Shown here piece after piece: positions 1-7,553 of a stretch of 64,000 nt of DNA. The notes beneath the pieces were generated by a model, which was given only the letters and a program-made list of their open reading frames with translations, was not told the DNA's origin and made no database searches. Every line of letters starts with the position of its first letter. Positions within the stretch are counted from its first letter, which is position 1. Position numbers and translations under genes: made by a program. This stretch comes from Nonomuraea maritima. GTDB lineage: Bacteria; Actinomycetota; Actinomycetes; Streptosporangiales; Streptosporangiaceae. Location of the stretch: contig NZ_FNFB01000001.1 of the NCBI RefSeq assembly GCF_900100395.1, positions 124,001 through 188,000 of the forward strand. Direction: 5' to 3'.

Positions 1-43
1 ACTCATAATCCGTGGGTCGTGGGTTCAAGTCCCACCCGCCCTA
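1..43 (+). tRNA. tRNA-Met (CAT), 3' part only
   Basis: The window starts inside a tRNA. Positions 2-8 form the 7-nt anticodon loop CTCATAA with anticodon CAT at 4-6. The 3' anticodon stem TCCGT, a short variable region, a perfect T-arm (GTGGG / TTCAAGT / CCCAC, 19-35) and the 3' acceptor strand up to discriminator A43 follow. The 5' half lies before the window. CAT could be elongator Met, initiator Met or lysidine-Ile; the loop and TTCAAGT T-loop favour elongator Met, but the 5' half is needed. It serves as the integration target of the adjacent decayed element. Confidence 0.8.
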
Positions 44-44
44 C
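1..44 (+). repeat. att-like direct repeat, copy 1 (tRNA 3' end)
   Basis: This 44-bp tRNA 3' end recurs in the same orientation at 4037-4080 with a single difference (A7 becomes G, the base just 3' of the anticodon). Duplicated tRNA 3' ends are the usual scar of tyrosine-integrase insertion into a tRNA gene. An integrase remnant lies just downstream with its 3' end facing this copy, the normal arrangement at an attL. Confidence 0.85.
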
Positions 45-200
45 TCATCCCGTCACCACATTTGTCGGCTGACCAGGGATTTCGCAGAGTCGGCGATCAC
101 ACGGGCAGGCAGCGAGAAGCAGCCCTGAGCAGTCGTGTGCCATCGGTCGCGGAACATACGCGGAATAGATCTTGGGGCGTTTCCGCAGGCCAGACAGAAC

Positions 201-231
201 AAAAGACCTCGGTAAAGGACCGGGGTCTTTT
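201..231. terminator. bidirectional rho-independent terminator
   Basis: A hairpin with arms 201-213 (AAAAGACCTCGGT) and 219-231 pairs over 13 bp with one G-U, with a 5-nt AAAGG loop and A/T tracts on both sides. It can therefore stop transcription from the tRNA on the plus strand and from the integrase remnant on the minus strand. Confidence 0.8.
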
Positions 232-244
232 GTATTCCGGGTGG

Positions 245-766
245 TCACTCCGTCAGCGCTTCCGTGATCCGCTTGTTCGCAGCCTCGCGCTGTCCGTCGA
301 TGCATTTGGCATACACCTTGAACAGCACATCCACTCCGTGACCCGCCCGCTCGGCTGCTTCCGGGGCATGGACGCCCGCGTTGAGCCAGAGAGACGGCCG
401 CGTGCCGCAGGTCGTACGGCCGGGCAGCCAGCGGGGCCCGAGAGGACCGCGCCGGTCCTCGTACGCAACAGCCGGCCGTCTTGCGCCACGCCGTGCTGTG
501 CGAGCGGGCTGAAGCACCGGGACGTGAAGACGACCCGCGTCGTGCCGATCCCACCCGAGTTGGTGGCCATCCTCCGTGAGCACAAGCGCCCGCAGCATGG
601 CGCCACGGAATCGCCCGACGTACGTGACTGCCGTCAGCAGCTCCCTGGCCTGACTCGGGTTGACGACCGAGCGCCGATCGATCTCGCCGCTCACCTTGGC
701 CTTACGAAACTTGACCTTGTGCAGCGGATTTGCCGAAAGCTCTTCCAGCTCCACAGCGTGTTCAAG
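245..766 (-). pseudogene. tyrosine site-specific integrase, degraded and internally inverted
   Basis: This is a remnant of a Streptomyces-type phage or AICE integrase. Read on the minus strand, 766 to about 600 encodes a middle segment including NPLHKVKFRKAKVSGEIDRR and QARELLTAVTYVG. About 483-390 encodes DGRLLRTRTGAVLSG then RPYDLRHAAVS in another frame (box II). About 388-245 encodes WLNAGV, AERAGHG and VYAKCIDGQ, with the nucleophile Tyr, after a further frameshift. The piece between these, GLKHRDVKTTRVVPIPPELV and following residues, lies on the plus strand at 506-583, in the expected order but flipped. The N-terminal domain and the first catalytic Arg are missing, so it cannot be active. 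Its 3' end faces the tRNA repeat, as in integrated elements. Confidence 0.85.
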
Positions 767-1164
767 GCGGCGGCGCGGCGCGCCGCCGCACCCCGGCCCT
801 TCGCCCGCCCGCCGTCCGGGCGTGCGGCCTGGGGGCCGGTCCCGAACGGCGGCAGGACACCGGGCCGGGCACCGCACGCCAGCCCCGCCGTACCAACCGA
901 ACGCCCCGGCCGGGGTTGCCGCGCCGCCACACAGATGCAGCCCTACGATCACCACTGCATGGCCGGTCGTCATACGTGGTCGGGGGCGATCGACGATCCA
1001 GGGTTCGTTCCTCACCCTGGCTCACCGAGCAACGTGGTTGATCTCTGATACCAAACTCCGCCGAAGCACCTCTGCGTGCCGCGCTCGCCGGGTTTACATC
1101 GGCGCCTGTGGAGAGGTGCAGCCGGGTGGAGATGAACGCCATCCTTCCCTGCCGCCGGAGGGCG
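767..1164. other. gene-free stretch
   Basis: Open frames exist on both strands but none resembles a known protein and none has a convincing ribosome binding site. It probably once held the integrase N-terminus and the adjoining element genes. I see no repeat or hairpin that I would defend here. Confidence 0.4.
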
Positions 1165-1707
1165 TCAAGGGGTACAAATGTCTTTCATCAGGTCCCAGAA
1201 GGACCTGTGACGATTGGCGCCGGCCTTCCAGCCCGCGAGCAGCCACGCCTCCCACTCGCCATCAGAGGTCATAACGTGGGGGTTGAGGAGTAGGAGTCCG
1301 TCCCACAGCCCGACCAGAAGGGTGTCAGGCACATATTCGTTTCTGATGTTGTCGCTGCTCTGCTCCTTTCCGTAGACGAAGTAGAGGTCATCGGGCACGC
1401 TCGGGCGCTCTTCACCCATGGGCGAGGTCCAGGCTTCGACCGCTGAGGGCCAGACGTCACGGAGCCAGCCGACTTCCGCGACCGGTGCCACGGAGTACTC
1501 CTCGATGCCCCAGCCGTTGGAGAACAGGAGGAACTGCCGATAGCTCGGCGGCAGTCTCACACCCAACCGCTCTTCGAGTTGACTGACTTCAAATTCACTG
1601 GCCGGGGGGTGGAGACCGTGACCCGGCGGCAACGGCGGATGGTCAGGGCCTTCGGCCACCGGTTCATCCTCCGGCAAGAGATCAGACCATGTGTACGCGG
1701 CACTCAT
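1165..1707 (-). CDS. SMI1/KNR4 (SUKH) family protein
   Basis: The product is a 180-residue protein with the SUKH core: FEVSQLEERLGVRLPPSYRQ, then FLLFSNGWG, then a W-rich acidic region (EVGWLRDVWPSAVEAW) and a C-terminal strand region with GEWEAWLLAGWKAG. Aromatic Y-x-x-F-L-L-x-S-N-G is characteristic of the superfamily. Many SUKH proteins are immunity proteins for polymorphic or contact-dependent toxins, but others have housekeeping roles. The start at 1707 gives MSAAYTW; the frame stays open upstream to 1794 and the ribosome binding site is poor, so the start is uncertain. It lies within the decayed tRNA-flanked element and no toxin gene is visible nearby, so it may be a cargo orphan. Confidence 0.75.
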   Translation of the reverse strand: MSAAYTWSDLLPEDEPVAEGPDHPPLPPGHGLHPPASEFEVSQLEERLGVRLPPSYRQFLLFSNGWGIEEYSVAPVAEVGWLRDVWPSAVEAWTSPMGEERPSVPDDLYFVYGKEQSSDNIRNEYVPDTLLVGLWDGLLLLNPHVMTSDGEWEAWLLAGWKAGANRHRSFWDLMKDICTP

Positions 1708-1875
1708 GGAGGGCGACGGTATCGGCCACGACTGACTTTTGCGTGACGCTCCTGGGAGCCAAGCTGGGAGCCATCGGGCCGGACGACCTTGCACCGGGCC
1801 GGACTGATATGGACAGACGCCACGTGCGCGACCTGCGTGGCGAACGCGCCTGAACGCCCTCGCACATCGTTTGGG

Positions 1876-1923
1876 GACCTACGGAACAGAAGGTCAGAGG
1901 TTCGATTCCCCTCGTGAGCTCTA
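1876..1923 (+). other. tRNA 3'-half-like fragment, possible second att relic
   Basis: The segment around 1876-1923 contains an AGGTC stem remnant and an AGAGG-TTCGATT-CCCCT T-arm-like motif followed by a possible acceptor strand ending in GAGCTCTA. It is not a complete tRNA. Such half-tRNA sequences beside integrase regions often mark attachment sites of mobile elements. The T-stem has a mismatch and no partner copy is seen in the window, so the call is tentative. Confidence 0.35.
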
Positions 1924-1925
1924 CG

Positions 1926-2143
1926 TCAGAGTGCGATGGGACGATAGGCCAGCGCCTGATCAACGACCTGTGCCGCTGTGAGCTCAGCTTCTTCGGGCCA
2001 GAAGATCAGGTCGGAGACATATCCCGAAGGACACACGAGCGAGCGGTCCATTGTCTCCAGCCAGCCGTCGAGTTCCCGCTCGTCTGCGTACTCCCCGTCC
2101 ATGATCCGCTGTAGGAGATGGCTTCCCCGCGATTCAGATGCAC
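1926..2143 (-). pseudogene. e9imm-like small immunity-type protein, frameshifted
   Basis: Read on the minus strand, GTG at 2143 gives VHLNRGEAIS, then the frame breaks. In the next frame LLQRIMDGEYADERELDGWL, ETMDRSLVCPSGYVSDLIFW and finally ALAYRPIAL follow up to the stop at 1926. This matches the small Streptomyces family often labelled e9imm peptide, with its CPSGYVSDLIFWP and ALAYRPIAL motifs. A single-base indel near 2112-2120 splits the N-terminal ten residues from the rest. An ATG at 2102 could still make a 58-residue product lacking the N-terminus. The family label recalls colicin-E9 immunity proteins, but activity of the actinobacterial members is not established to my knowledge. Confidence 0.6.
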
Positions 2144-2265
2144 GCCCAACCGGTACCCTTCCGTCCCCCTAGTTCAAGCTTCGACTACCGCCTGTACGTC
2201 TGATGGCACTGTGCAATATACGTGCAATGATCATGGCTTCAAGGGCGGCAAGACCGAGTCCTGCC

Positions 2266-2353
2266 GCAGGTGGAAGGTCATCTCTCGGTTGCAACGGTCA
2301 CGCGCTGTAAAACCGTCGGCTCAGCCTACGTAACTTCGGATCTTGCACCTGCC
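2266..2353 (+). pseudogene. degenerate tRNA-Tyr-like gene
   Basis: A 7-bp acceptor stem can form between GCAGGTG (2266-2272) and CACCTGC (2346-2352). Between them sit CTGTAAA, containing GTA in the anticodon position, then the long class II variable arm CGTCGGCTCAGCCTACG typical of bacterial tRNA-Tyr, then a T-loop-like TTCGGATC. The T-stem is mismatched, the D-arm is not canonical and the 3' end reads CGCCA rather than ACCA. It looks like a mutated or element-borne tRNA rather than a working gene. Confidence 0.5.
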
Positions 2354-2372
2354 GCCAGCAGAACACCAGCTC

Positions 2373-2392
2373 AGAGGCCCTACTGGGCCTCT
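2373..2392. terminator. hairpin terminator downstream of the tRNA-Tyr relic
   Basis: AGAGGCCC (2373-2380), loop TACT, GGGCCTCT (2385-2392) form a perfect 8-bp GC-rich stem followed by TAAG. It sits 20 nt past the tRNA-like relic, the usual place for a tRNA terminator. Confidence 0.6.
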
Positions 2393-2659
2393 TAAGGGAT
2401 GCACAGCCGCAGCCGGTGCCGCCGTGAGCGGCGGTTTGTGGCCCTTCCCGGTACATGCTCGGATGGATCTTGGTCGCCCCAGGTCGGGGCCCATGATACG
2501 GAAGAGCGGTTCGTGGGGGATGCAGTGATTCGGCGTGGAGTCCGCCGGTCCCGAAGGTGTGCGCCGGCCGTGCCGGGGGTGTTCTAGGCTGAGCGCTCCA
2601 TCCTGCGACCACCTGGGGGTCTCTTGCTTCCGTTACCGGCGATTCCTCCTCGTTGGGGG

Positions 2660-3172
2660 GTGCCCGTGGCGGCTCTGGCGGCTCTGGCGGCCCCCGCCTC
2701 GCGCACCATCTGGCGCCATCTCCCCGAAGAGGCGATCTACAGGACGGTGTTCATCCGCTGTCCTTTTGCTCTGGCCGAAGACGCTCCCGTATACGCTGGG
2801 CCACCTGGCTACGAGGATGTGGGCTGGTTGATGGAGATCAACTGGCAGGTCGTGTCCGCGGAGTCGTACGGCTGGCCCACCCTGACGATGGCGCTGGGAC
2901 TGAGCGCGACCCTCGCCCTTCGGGGCAGGCGGGGAACACTCGCCGGATGGCTGACGGCGGCCCTATTCGTGGTGGTCGCCATAGTGTTCACCATCCCCGA
3001 CGCCTTCGAGATCGTCTCGGACAACTGCGTGTACACACTCCGTTTCGTCGGATGGGATCTGGTGGAGCGCGGGCCATTCCTGCATTACTTGGCCGGCGCA
3101 GTGCTGGTCCTGTTCCTGACGCAAGTTCGGCGCGAGGGCGCGCACCTCAACGCCCTGTTGGAGGGAGCGTGA
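2660..3172 (+). CDS. hypothetical multi-pass membrane protein
   Basis: I do not recognise this 170-residue protein. It begins with a hydrophobic Ala/Leu stretch, has a soluble loop with GPPGYEDVGWLMEINWQ, then two or three predicted membrane helices (WPTLTMALGLSATLAL, WLTAALFVVVAIVFT, YLAGAVLVLFLTQ) and ends in a short charged tail. I use GTG 2660 because a G-rich stretch precedes it; TTG 2624 and ATG 2830 are alternatives. The gene stands alone inside the tRNA-flanked element. Its codon use is less GC-biased than the core genes further right, in keeping with transfer. Confidence 0.55.
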   Translation: MPVAALAALAAPASRTIWRHLPEEAIYRTVFIRCPFALAEDAPVYAGPPGYEDVGWLMEINWQVVSAESYGWPTLTMALGLSATLALRGRRGTLAGWLTAALFVVVAIVFTIPDAFEIVSDNCVYTLRFVGWDLVERGPFLHYLAGAVLVLFLTQVRREGAHLNALLEGA

Positions 3173-3418
3173 CCGTAGTCCTGGTCTGCAGGACTTTCGA
3201 TGAACAGCATGGCGACTGGCTCGGAACGGTCCTGGTCCGTAGATCAGAGACCCACGGACCAGAAGGGCGCGTGCGCGTTCGGACAGCGATCAGCGGGGAG
3301 TCACGGGGACTCGGTGGCACTCAACTCACGTACGCCCGAGTCGGTGTTTCCCCAGCTCAGAACGCATGATCTTGAGAGAGTTCCCGAGCTGACAGTCCTA
3401 CGTGAGGCGTTGCCGCGC

Positions 3419-3907
3419 TCAGGGCTTGTCGGGGCAATCGGCTTCCACCCACATGGCGGTCAGGTCTCGGCAGACCACCATGACTGTTCCCGTGCGGAAG
3501 GCGATCTCATGACTGCATCCATCGGGGTGCGGCAGGATCTCGTCGAGGATCACTGCACTGCGCGGCTCGATCCCAGAAGGTGCGGCGACGTCGATTCTGT
3601 AGTCCGACACACCCTCGTAACGGACAAGTAGGTCCTCTTCATGCTTCCAGCAGTTGTGCCGGAAGGCGAACTCCATGAAGTTCTCACCGGCGGTTTTGCC
3701 GAACGAGACCCGCTCCAGCGTGAGGTCCTTCACGCATCGCGGACCGTGGAAGTCGTAGTGCAGGGAATCCGCCGCGAACGCACGAGCGCCCGCCGGTAGC
3801 GTCTCGAAGAACTCGGGAAGCCGCTCCAGGTACTCGGTCGGGTCGGTGACACCATGGACGACACCACCGGGCAGGGCCATGGAGGCGTTGAGGTCGACGT
3901 ACTTCAT
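3419..3907 (-). CDS. hypothetical protein
   Basis: This is a 162-residue soluble protein that I cannot assign. Its sequence is protein-like: MKYVDLNASMALPGGVVHGV at the N-terminus, several regular beta-type segments in the second half (ENFMEFAFRHNCWKHEEDLL, VSDYRIDVA, SAVILDEILPH), and a Cys-containing tail. There is no signal peptide or membrane helix. The ATG at 3907 lacks a strong ribosome binding site. It is the last intact gene before the right-hand tRNA repeat (4037), so it is probably cargo of the integrated element. Between 3173 and 3418 I see no gene. Confidence 0.55.
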   Translation of the reverse strand: MKYVDLNASMALPGGVVHGVTDPTEYLERLPEFFETLPAGARAFAADSLHYDFHGPRCVKDLTLERVSFGKTAGENFMEFAFRHNCWKHEEDLLVRYEGVSDYRIDVAAPSGIEPRSAVILDEILPHPDGCSHEIAFRTGTVMVVCRDLTAMWVEADCPDKP

Positions 3908-4036
3908 GCGTCGATCACGTCCAAGGCATGCGGGTGCGACCGCTGCGGAACATACACGGAATGATCTTCATCGCAGTCACCATGCCACAGTCCGTAGCCG
4001 CAGGCCACCGCGTTTTGGAGCCACCACGGCCGATCC

Positions 4037-4080
4037 ACTCATGATCCGTGGGTCGTGGGTTCAAGTCCCACCCGCCCTAC
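4037..4080 (+). repeat. att-like direct repeat, copy 2
   Basis: This copy matches 43 of 44 positions of the tRNA end at 1-44 in the same orientation. No 5' tRNA half precedes it, so it is not a functional tRNA gene. It marks the right boundary of a roughly 4-kb decayed element, or the junction between two tandem insertions. Confidence 0.85.
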
Positions 4081-4366
4081 CAGGTAATTCCTTGGTCCGA
4101 TCCAACATTTATAGAGATCGGTAAGAACTGTGCCGGACCAATGCCGGACCATCCAGCAATTCAAGCCTTACGGGCCCTCGGGATGACTGCCACCGCGGCC
4201 TCAGCTGCGGACTCGGCCAGCAGCGCGAGGCCGAGACGCGCGGATGGTTGCTCGGCGGCTGCTCGCGGGCACGGACCGGGCACACACGAACCCGGCCGGT
4301 AGATCCTCTCGGAAGGTCAAGAGAAAACGTCACCAGTGCGCCTGCCGATAATTCCATCCGTGCAGG

Positions 4367-4975
4367 TCAAGCGGCATGTGAGTATTCGTGGAGGATACCG
4401 TCGACCCGGTCTCGTCGGCGTATGCTCAAGTCCACAATCCGCTCGGGGATCCGTGATCGGGTCAGGGACGGTGCGTTGCGGAGCCGCTTGGCCCAGGGCT
4501 TGGTGGGCGCGGTGCCGGTTGTAGAACACTTCGTACTCGCGAAGAGCGTGCCGCAGGTGGTGTTCGTTCCACAGGAGGCAGCGGTTGAGGAATTCACGGC
4601 GACAAGACCGCACCCACCGCTCCATGACGGAATTCATGCGCGGCATCCGGATGCCGGTGAGTACGGTCTGGATACCCACGCCGGCGAGGCTTCCGTCCAT
4701 GAGGGTGGGGAACTTCCCATCCCTGTCTCGGATCAGAAGGCGTGCTCGGCAGCCTGCGTCTTCCAGGTCCATCACGAGGTTCCTGATCGTCTGGATCACC
4801 CAGTCGGCGGTCGGGTGAGCAGTGGTGCCCAGTACGCGAGTGCGCCTGCTGCGTGCTCGATGACGGCCAGGATGTACCGACGTTGCCCGTTCAAGGTGAC
4901 GGTCTCGATGAAATCGCAGGCGAGCAGAGCGTGGGCTTGGGAGCGCAGGAAGTCGGCCCATGTGGCGGTGCCCGC
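4367..4975 (-). pseudogene. IS transposase (rve/DDE integrase core), frameshifted
   Basis: Read on the minus strand, fragments of one DDE transposase occur in successive frames: ADFLRSQAHALLACDFIE (first Asp) with LNGQRRYILAVIEHA; then RVLGTTAHPTADWV and RARLLIRDRDGKF (second Asp), MPRMNSVMERWVRS (Glu), LREYEVFYNRHRAHQALG; then ERIVDLSIRRRDRVDGILHE up to the stop at 4367. At least two frame changes separate these. The N-terminal HTH half is not recognisable. It resembles the actinobacterial integrase-core transposases related to IS3/IS481. I found no convincing terminal inverted repeats. It lies just outside the second tRNA repeat. Confidence 0.75.
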
Positions 4976-5100
4976 TAGGGTGGCTGCTCACGCACGCCCC
5001 GATCCTGTCACGGCGGGGGCGCCGAGCCCAGCCAGGCTGCAACGGCCACAGGCCGGGCCGGGAGATGCCGGCAGGCGCCCACCCGTTAGCGCGGGGATCG

Positions 5101-6039
5101 TCAGGAAGGCGGTCGCGTCTTCGCGGACGTCGAGTTGTCCGCTGCGAGTTGGGTTCGCACGCCGCGAGGCACATGCACGCCGTGATTGCGCAGGTTGCCG
5201 ATGAATCGTGCGGCGAGTGGATCCGGTTCTGCGGACGTCACCGCCACCAGCTGTCTGACCCATCGTGGCGAGAACGATCGCACTGCGCCAGGAAAACCAT
5301 CGCTGACCGCACTTACGGGGCACACTGCGATTCCCAGACCGGCGGCAGCGAGCTGCGGTGCCGCGGTGGTCACCGCTGTCCTCATGACGGGCTCCGGGCG
5401 GACCCCGGCGCGGGCGAACGAGCGATCGAGCCAGGCGCTGAGGCCGTTCTCCGGTGCGAAGTGAACCAGCGGCGCACCTTCAAGATCCTCCAAGGGCACA
5501 GCCGGCCGTGCGGCCAGTGGATGGCCGGTGGGTGCCGTCAGCACGATCTCTTCCTCGGCGACGGCGGTGGTCGTGAAGCGGCCGGGCACGGGAGCGGGCA
5601 TCAGGGCCAGGTCGGCCTCGTCGGAGTCAATGAAGCCGTGGAGCTCGTCCGGCGACGTGGACTCACGCAGGGTGATCGCCACCTCCGGGTGGCGGCGATG
5701 CCACTCTCGAATGACCGGGGCGAGCACGGAGACCAGGCTCTGCGCACAAGCCAGCCGCAGCGACCCTCCGGTCGCTTCGCCGGCGGCACGAGCCGACCTC
5801 ACCGCAGAGGCAGCCGCTTCAATCGCCCGTCTGGCATCCGCTACGGCGGCCCGCCCGGCGGGAGTGAGCCTGACCCCTCTGGGCTCGCGGCGGAGCAGGG
5901 TCGTTCCTGTTTCGCGCTCCAGCGTCGCGAGCTGATGAGAGACGGCAGGCTGCGACGAATGCAGCAGCCGCGCGGCCTGGGTGATCGACCCGGAGTCCGC
6001 GACCGCGACAAGACACTCCAGCGCCCGAAGAGAAGCCAT
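5101..6039 (-). CDS. LysR-family transcriptional regulator
   Basis: The 312-residue product has the LysR winged HTH at residues 1-60 (LRALECLVAVADSGSITQAA, then SQPAVSHQLATLERETGTTL, then GVRLTPAGRA) and the periplasmic-binding-protein-like effector domain over about 90-300. Such regulators usually control a divergent gene and need a small-molecule coinducer. The divergent neighbour is the epimerase operon starting at 6176. The 136-bp gap holds an AT-rich stretch around 6046-6078 with ATATGGCATG and CATGAATAT as a possible dyad, a plausible LysR site that I infer only. The last residues are rich in Ser/Thr/Lys. ATG 6039 gives the canonical LysR N-terminus. Confidence 0.9.
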   Translation of the reverse strand: MASLRALECLVAVADSGSITQAARLLHSSQPAVSHQLATLERETGTTLLRREPRGVRLTPAGRAAVADARRAIEAAASAVRSARAAGEATGGSLRLACAQSLVSVLAPVIREWHRRHPEVAITLRESTSPDELHGFIDSDEADLALMPAPVPGRFTTTAVAEEEIVLTAPTGHPLAARPAVPLEDLEGAPLVHFAPENGLSAWLDRSFARAGVRPEPVMRTAVTTAAPQLAAAGLGIAVCPVSAVSDGFPGAVRSFSPRWVRQLVAVTSAEPDPLAARFIGNLRNHGVHVPRGVRTQLAADNSTSAKTRPPS

Positions 6040-6175
6040 TCAAAAACTATATGGCATGGGCCCGAAACATGAATATTTCCGAGGGAATGCCTTCAGGGCC
6101 ATCGATTGCTCCACCTCACGACACCCTCTCGTCCAAGGCGAGCGAGGGGGCCCGCACTCGGAGAAGGAGAGTCTC

Positions 6176-7108
6176 ATGGCGCAGGCGTTCGTCACGGGCG
6201 GTTCTGGGTTCATCGGCCAGGTGCTGGTACGGCGGCTCCTCGACGAGGGGCACTCGGTTCGTGTTCTGGTCAGAAGTGAGGCGTCGGCCGCAAGGGTGGC
6301 GGCGCTGGGCGCGGTGCCCGTCCGGGGCGAGTTGACCGACCCGGCCACGTGGCGGGACAGGGTGACGGGCAGTGACGTGGTGTTTCACCTCGCTGCCGAG
6401 ACGGACGTCGCGGCCGACCGTGAGCGTCATGAGCTTGTTTCGGTTCGTGGCACCCAGGCAGCCGTCGATGCGTCCCGCTTCGCGCGGGTTCCTTGGTTCG
6501 TCCACTGCGGGAGCGAGGCTGCGCTCCTCGCCGGCGACCCGCTGGTGGACATCGACGAGACCGCGCCGCTGCGGCCGGATTCGGAAGCCGCCTACTGTGC
6601 GGTGAAGGCCGTTGCCGAGAAGATCGTGCTCGACGCGAACGCCCCGGATTTCGCCACGGTGTCGATCCGTCCGAGGTTCGTCTGGGGTCCCGGCAGCATC
6701 CTCATCGAAGGGCTGGTCGCGGCGGCGAAGGCGGGGCAGTTCGCCTGGATCGACGGAGGCCGGCACACGACCGACGTCACGTTCGTGGACAACGCCGTCG
6801 AGGGGCTCATGCTCGGATGGCAGCGGGGCCGGCCAGGCCAGGCCTACTTCATCACCGACCGGCGCCGCGTCACCCTGCGCGAGTTCATGGAGACCTTGTT
6901 CGCGATCTATGGCGTCGATGCGCCGATCCCCGACCTCGATGCGGAGACGGCGGATCGCGAGGTTCCGGTTCCCGTTCGATGGTTCCTCGGGCAGCCGTGC
7001 ATCCTGCGGACGGACAAGGCCGCAGCCGAGCTCGGATACGAGCCCATTGTTCCGCATGCCGCCGGTCTCGACGCTGTCAGGGATTCGGTGGCACTCAGCG
7101 GTGTGTGA
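6176..7108 (+). CDS. NAD-dependent epimerase/dehydratase family protein
   Basis: This 310-residue extended-SDR enzyme begins FVTGGSGFIGQVLVRRLLDE (Rossmann glycine motif) and has the YxxxK pair in AAYCAVKAVAEK near residue 142. Its middle (VVFHLAAETDV, ATVSIRPRFVWGPGS, VTFVDNAVEGLMLG) resembles 3-beta-hydroxysteroid dehydrogenase-like and dihydroflavonol reductase-like actinobacterial members. ATG 6176 follows GGAGAAGGAGAG, a strong ribosome binding site; the frame is open further upstream but that start would run into the LysR gene. It is the first gene of a LysR-facing operon whose later members are partly broken. The substrate is unknown. Confidence 0.85.
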   Translation: MAQAFVTGGSGFIGQVLVRRLLDEGHSVRVLVRSEASAARVAALGAVPVRGELTDPATWRDRVTGSDVVFHLAAETDVAADRERHELVSVRGTQAAVDASRFARVPWFVHCGSEAALLAGDPLVDIDETAPLRPDSEAAYCAVKAVAEKIVLDANAPDFATVSIRPRFVWGPGSILIEGLVAAAKAGQFAWIDGGRHTTDVTFVDNAVEGLMLGWQRGRPGQAYFITDRRRVTLREFMETLFAIYGVDAPIPDLDAETADREVPVPVRWFLGQPCILRTDKAAAELGYEPIVPHAAGLDAVRDSVALSGV

Positions 7109-7142
7109 AGGCTTCACACCCGTTCAATCAGAAGGAGACTGA

Positions 7143-7514
7143 ACTGAAGATTGTCACGATCGGAAGAGGAACGATCGGTGGCGGTCTGGCCGGCCTGTGG
7201 CAGGCCGCAGGACACGACGTCGAAGAGCTCGGCCGTGATGGTGGGGATGTGTCGGACGCGGACGTCGTCCCGGTGGCAGTGCAATGAACTTCGGATCGTT
7301 GTTCGGCGCAGTGCGCGAGCAGCGAGTACGGCCGAGCAATTGGTACATCGCCGACGAGGCCGCCCGCAAGATCACCGAGCGTCTCATCCGCGACGCCGGC
7401 TACGACCGCGTCGGGGACCTCTCCCGCGACTTCGAGAACGCGGTCTGGCTCCTCATGGGCGTGGCCCCGACAGGAGGTGTGTTCTATCGATTCGCGGTGC
7501 CCGGCGAGCTCTGA
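7143..7514 (+). pseudogene. NADPH-dependent F420 reductase-like gene with internal deletion
   Basis: Frame one, from CTG 7143 to the stop at 7287, reads LKIVTIGRGTIGGGLAGLW, QAAGHDVEELGRDGGDVSDA and DVVPVAVQ, the N-terminal dinucleotide-binding motif of the F420:NADP oxidoreductase-like family. The frame then breaks, and from ATG 7284 a second frame encodes NFGSLFGAVREQRVRPSNWY, then EITE-like IADEAARKITERLIRDAGYD, ending GGVFYRFAVPGEL at 7514, the C-terminal end of the same family. The central 90 or so residues of a normal 200-residue protein are absent. The two pieces overlap by ATGA, mimicking a translational coupling. The start codon has decayed to CTG. Confidence 0.75.
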
Positions 7515-7553
7515 TGAGCGCTCGCCCGTTCCATTCACCATCTGGAGGTTGAT

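Noticed and set aside
62..1048. Long plus-strand frame across the integrase region
   Set aside because: It is mostly the shadow of the minus-strand integrase remnant. Only the 506-583 piece is meaningful, as an inverted fragment of that gene.
1682..1963. Minus-strand frame with GIEPLTF-type peptide
   Set aside because: This is the common translation artefact over a tRNA 3'-like sequence and its flank, not a gene.
4317..5174. 285-codon minus-strand frame called as one transposase
   Set aside because: Only the middle is transposase-like; the N- and C-terminal parts belong to other frames, so the gene is broken.
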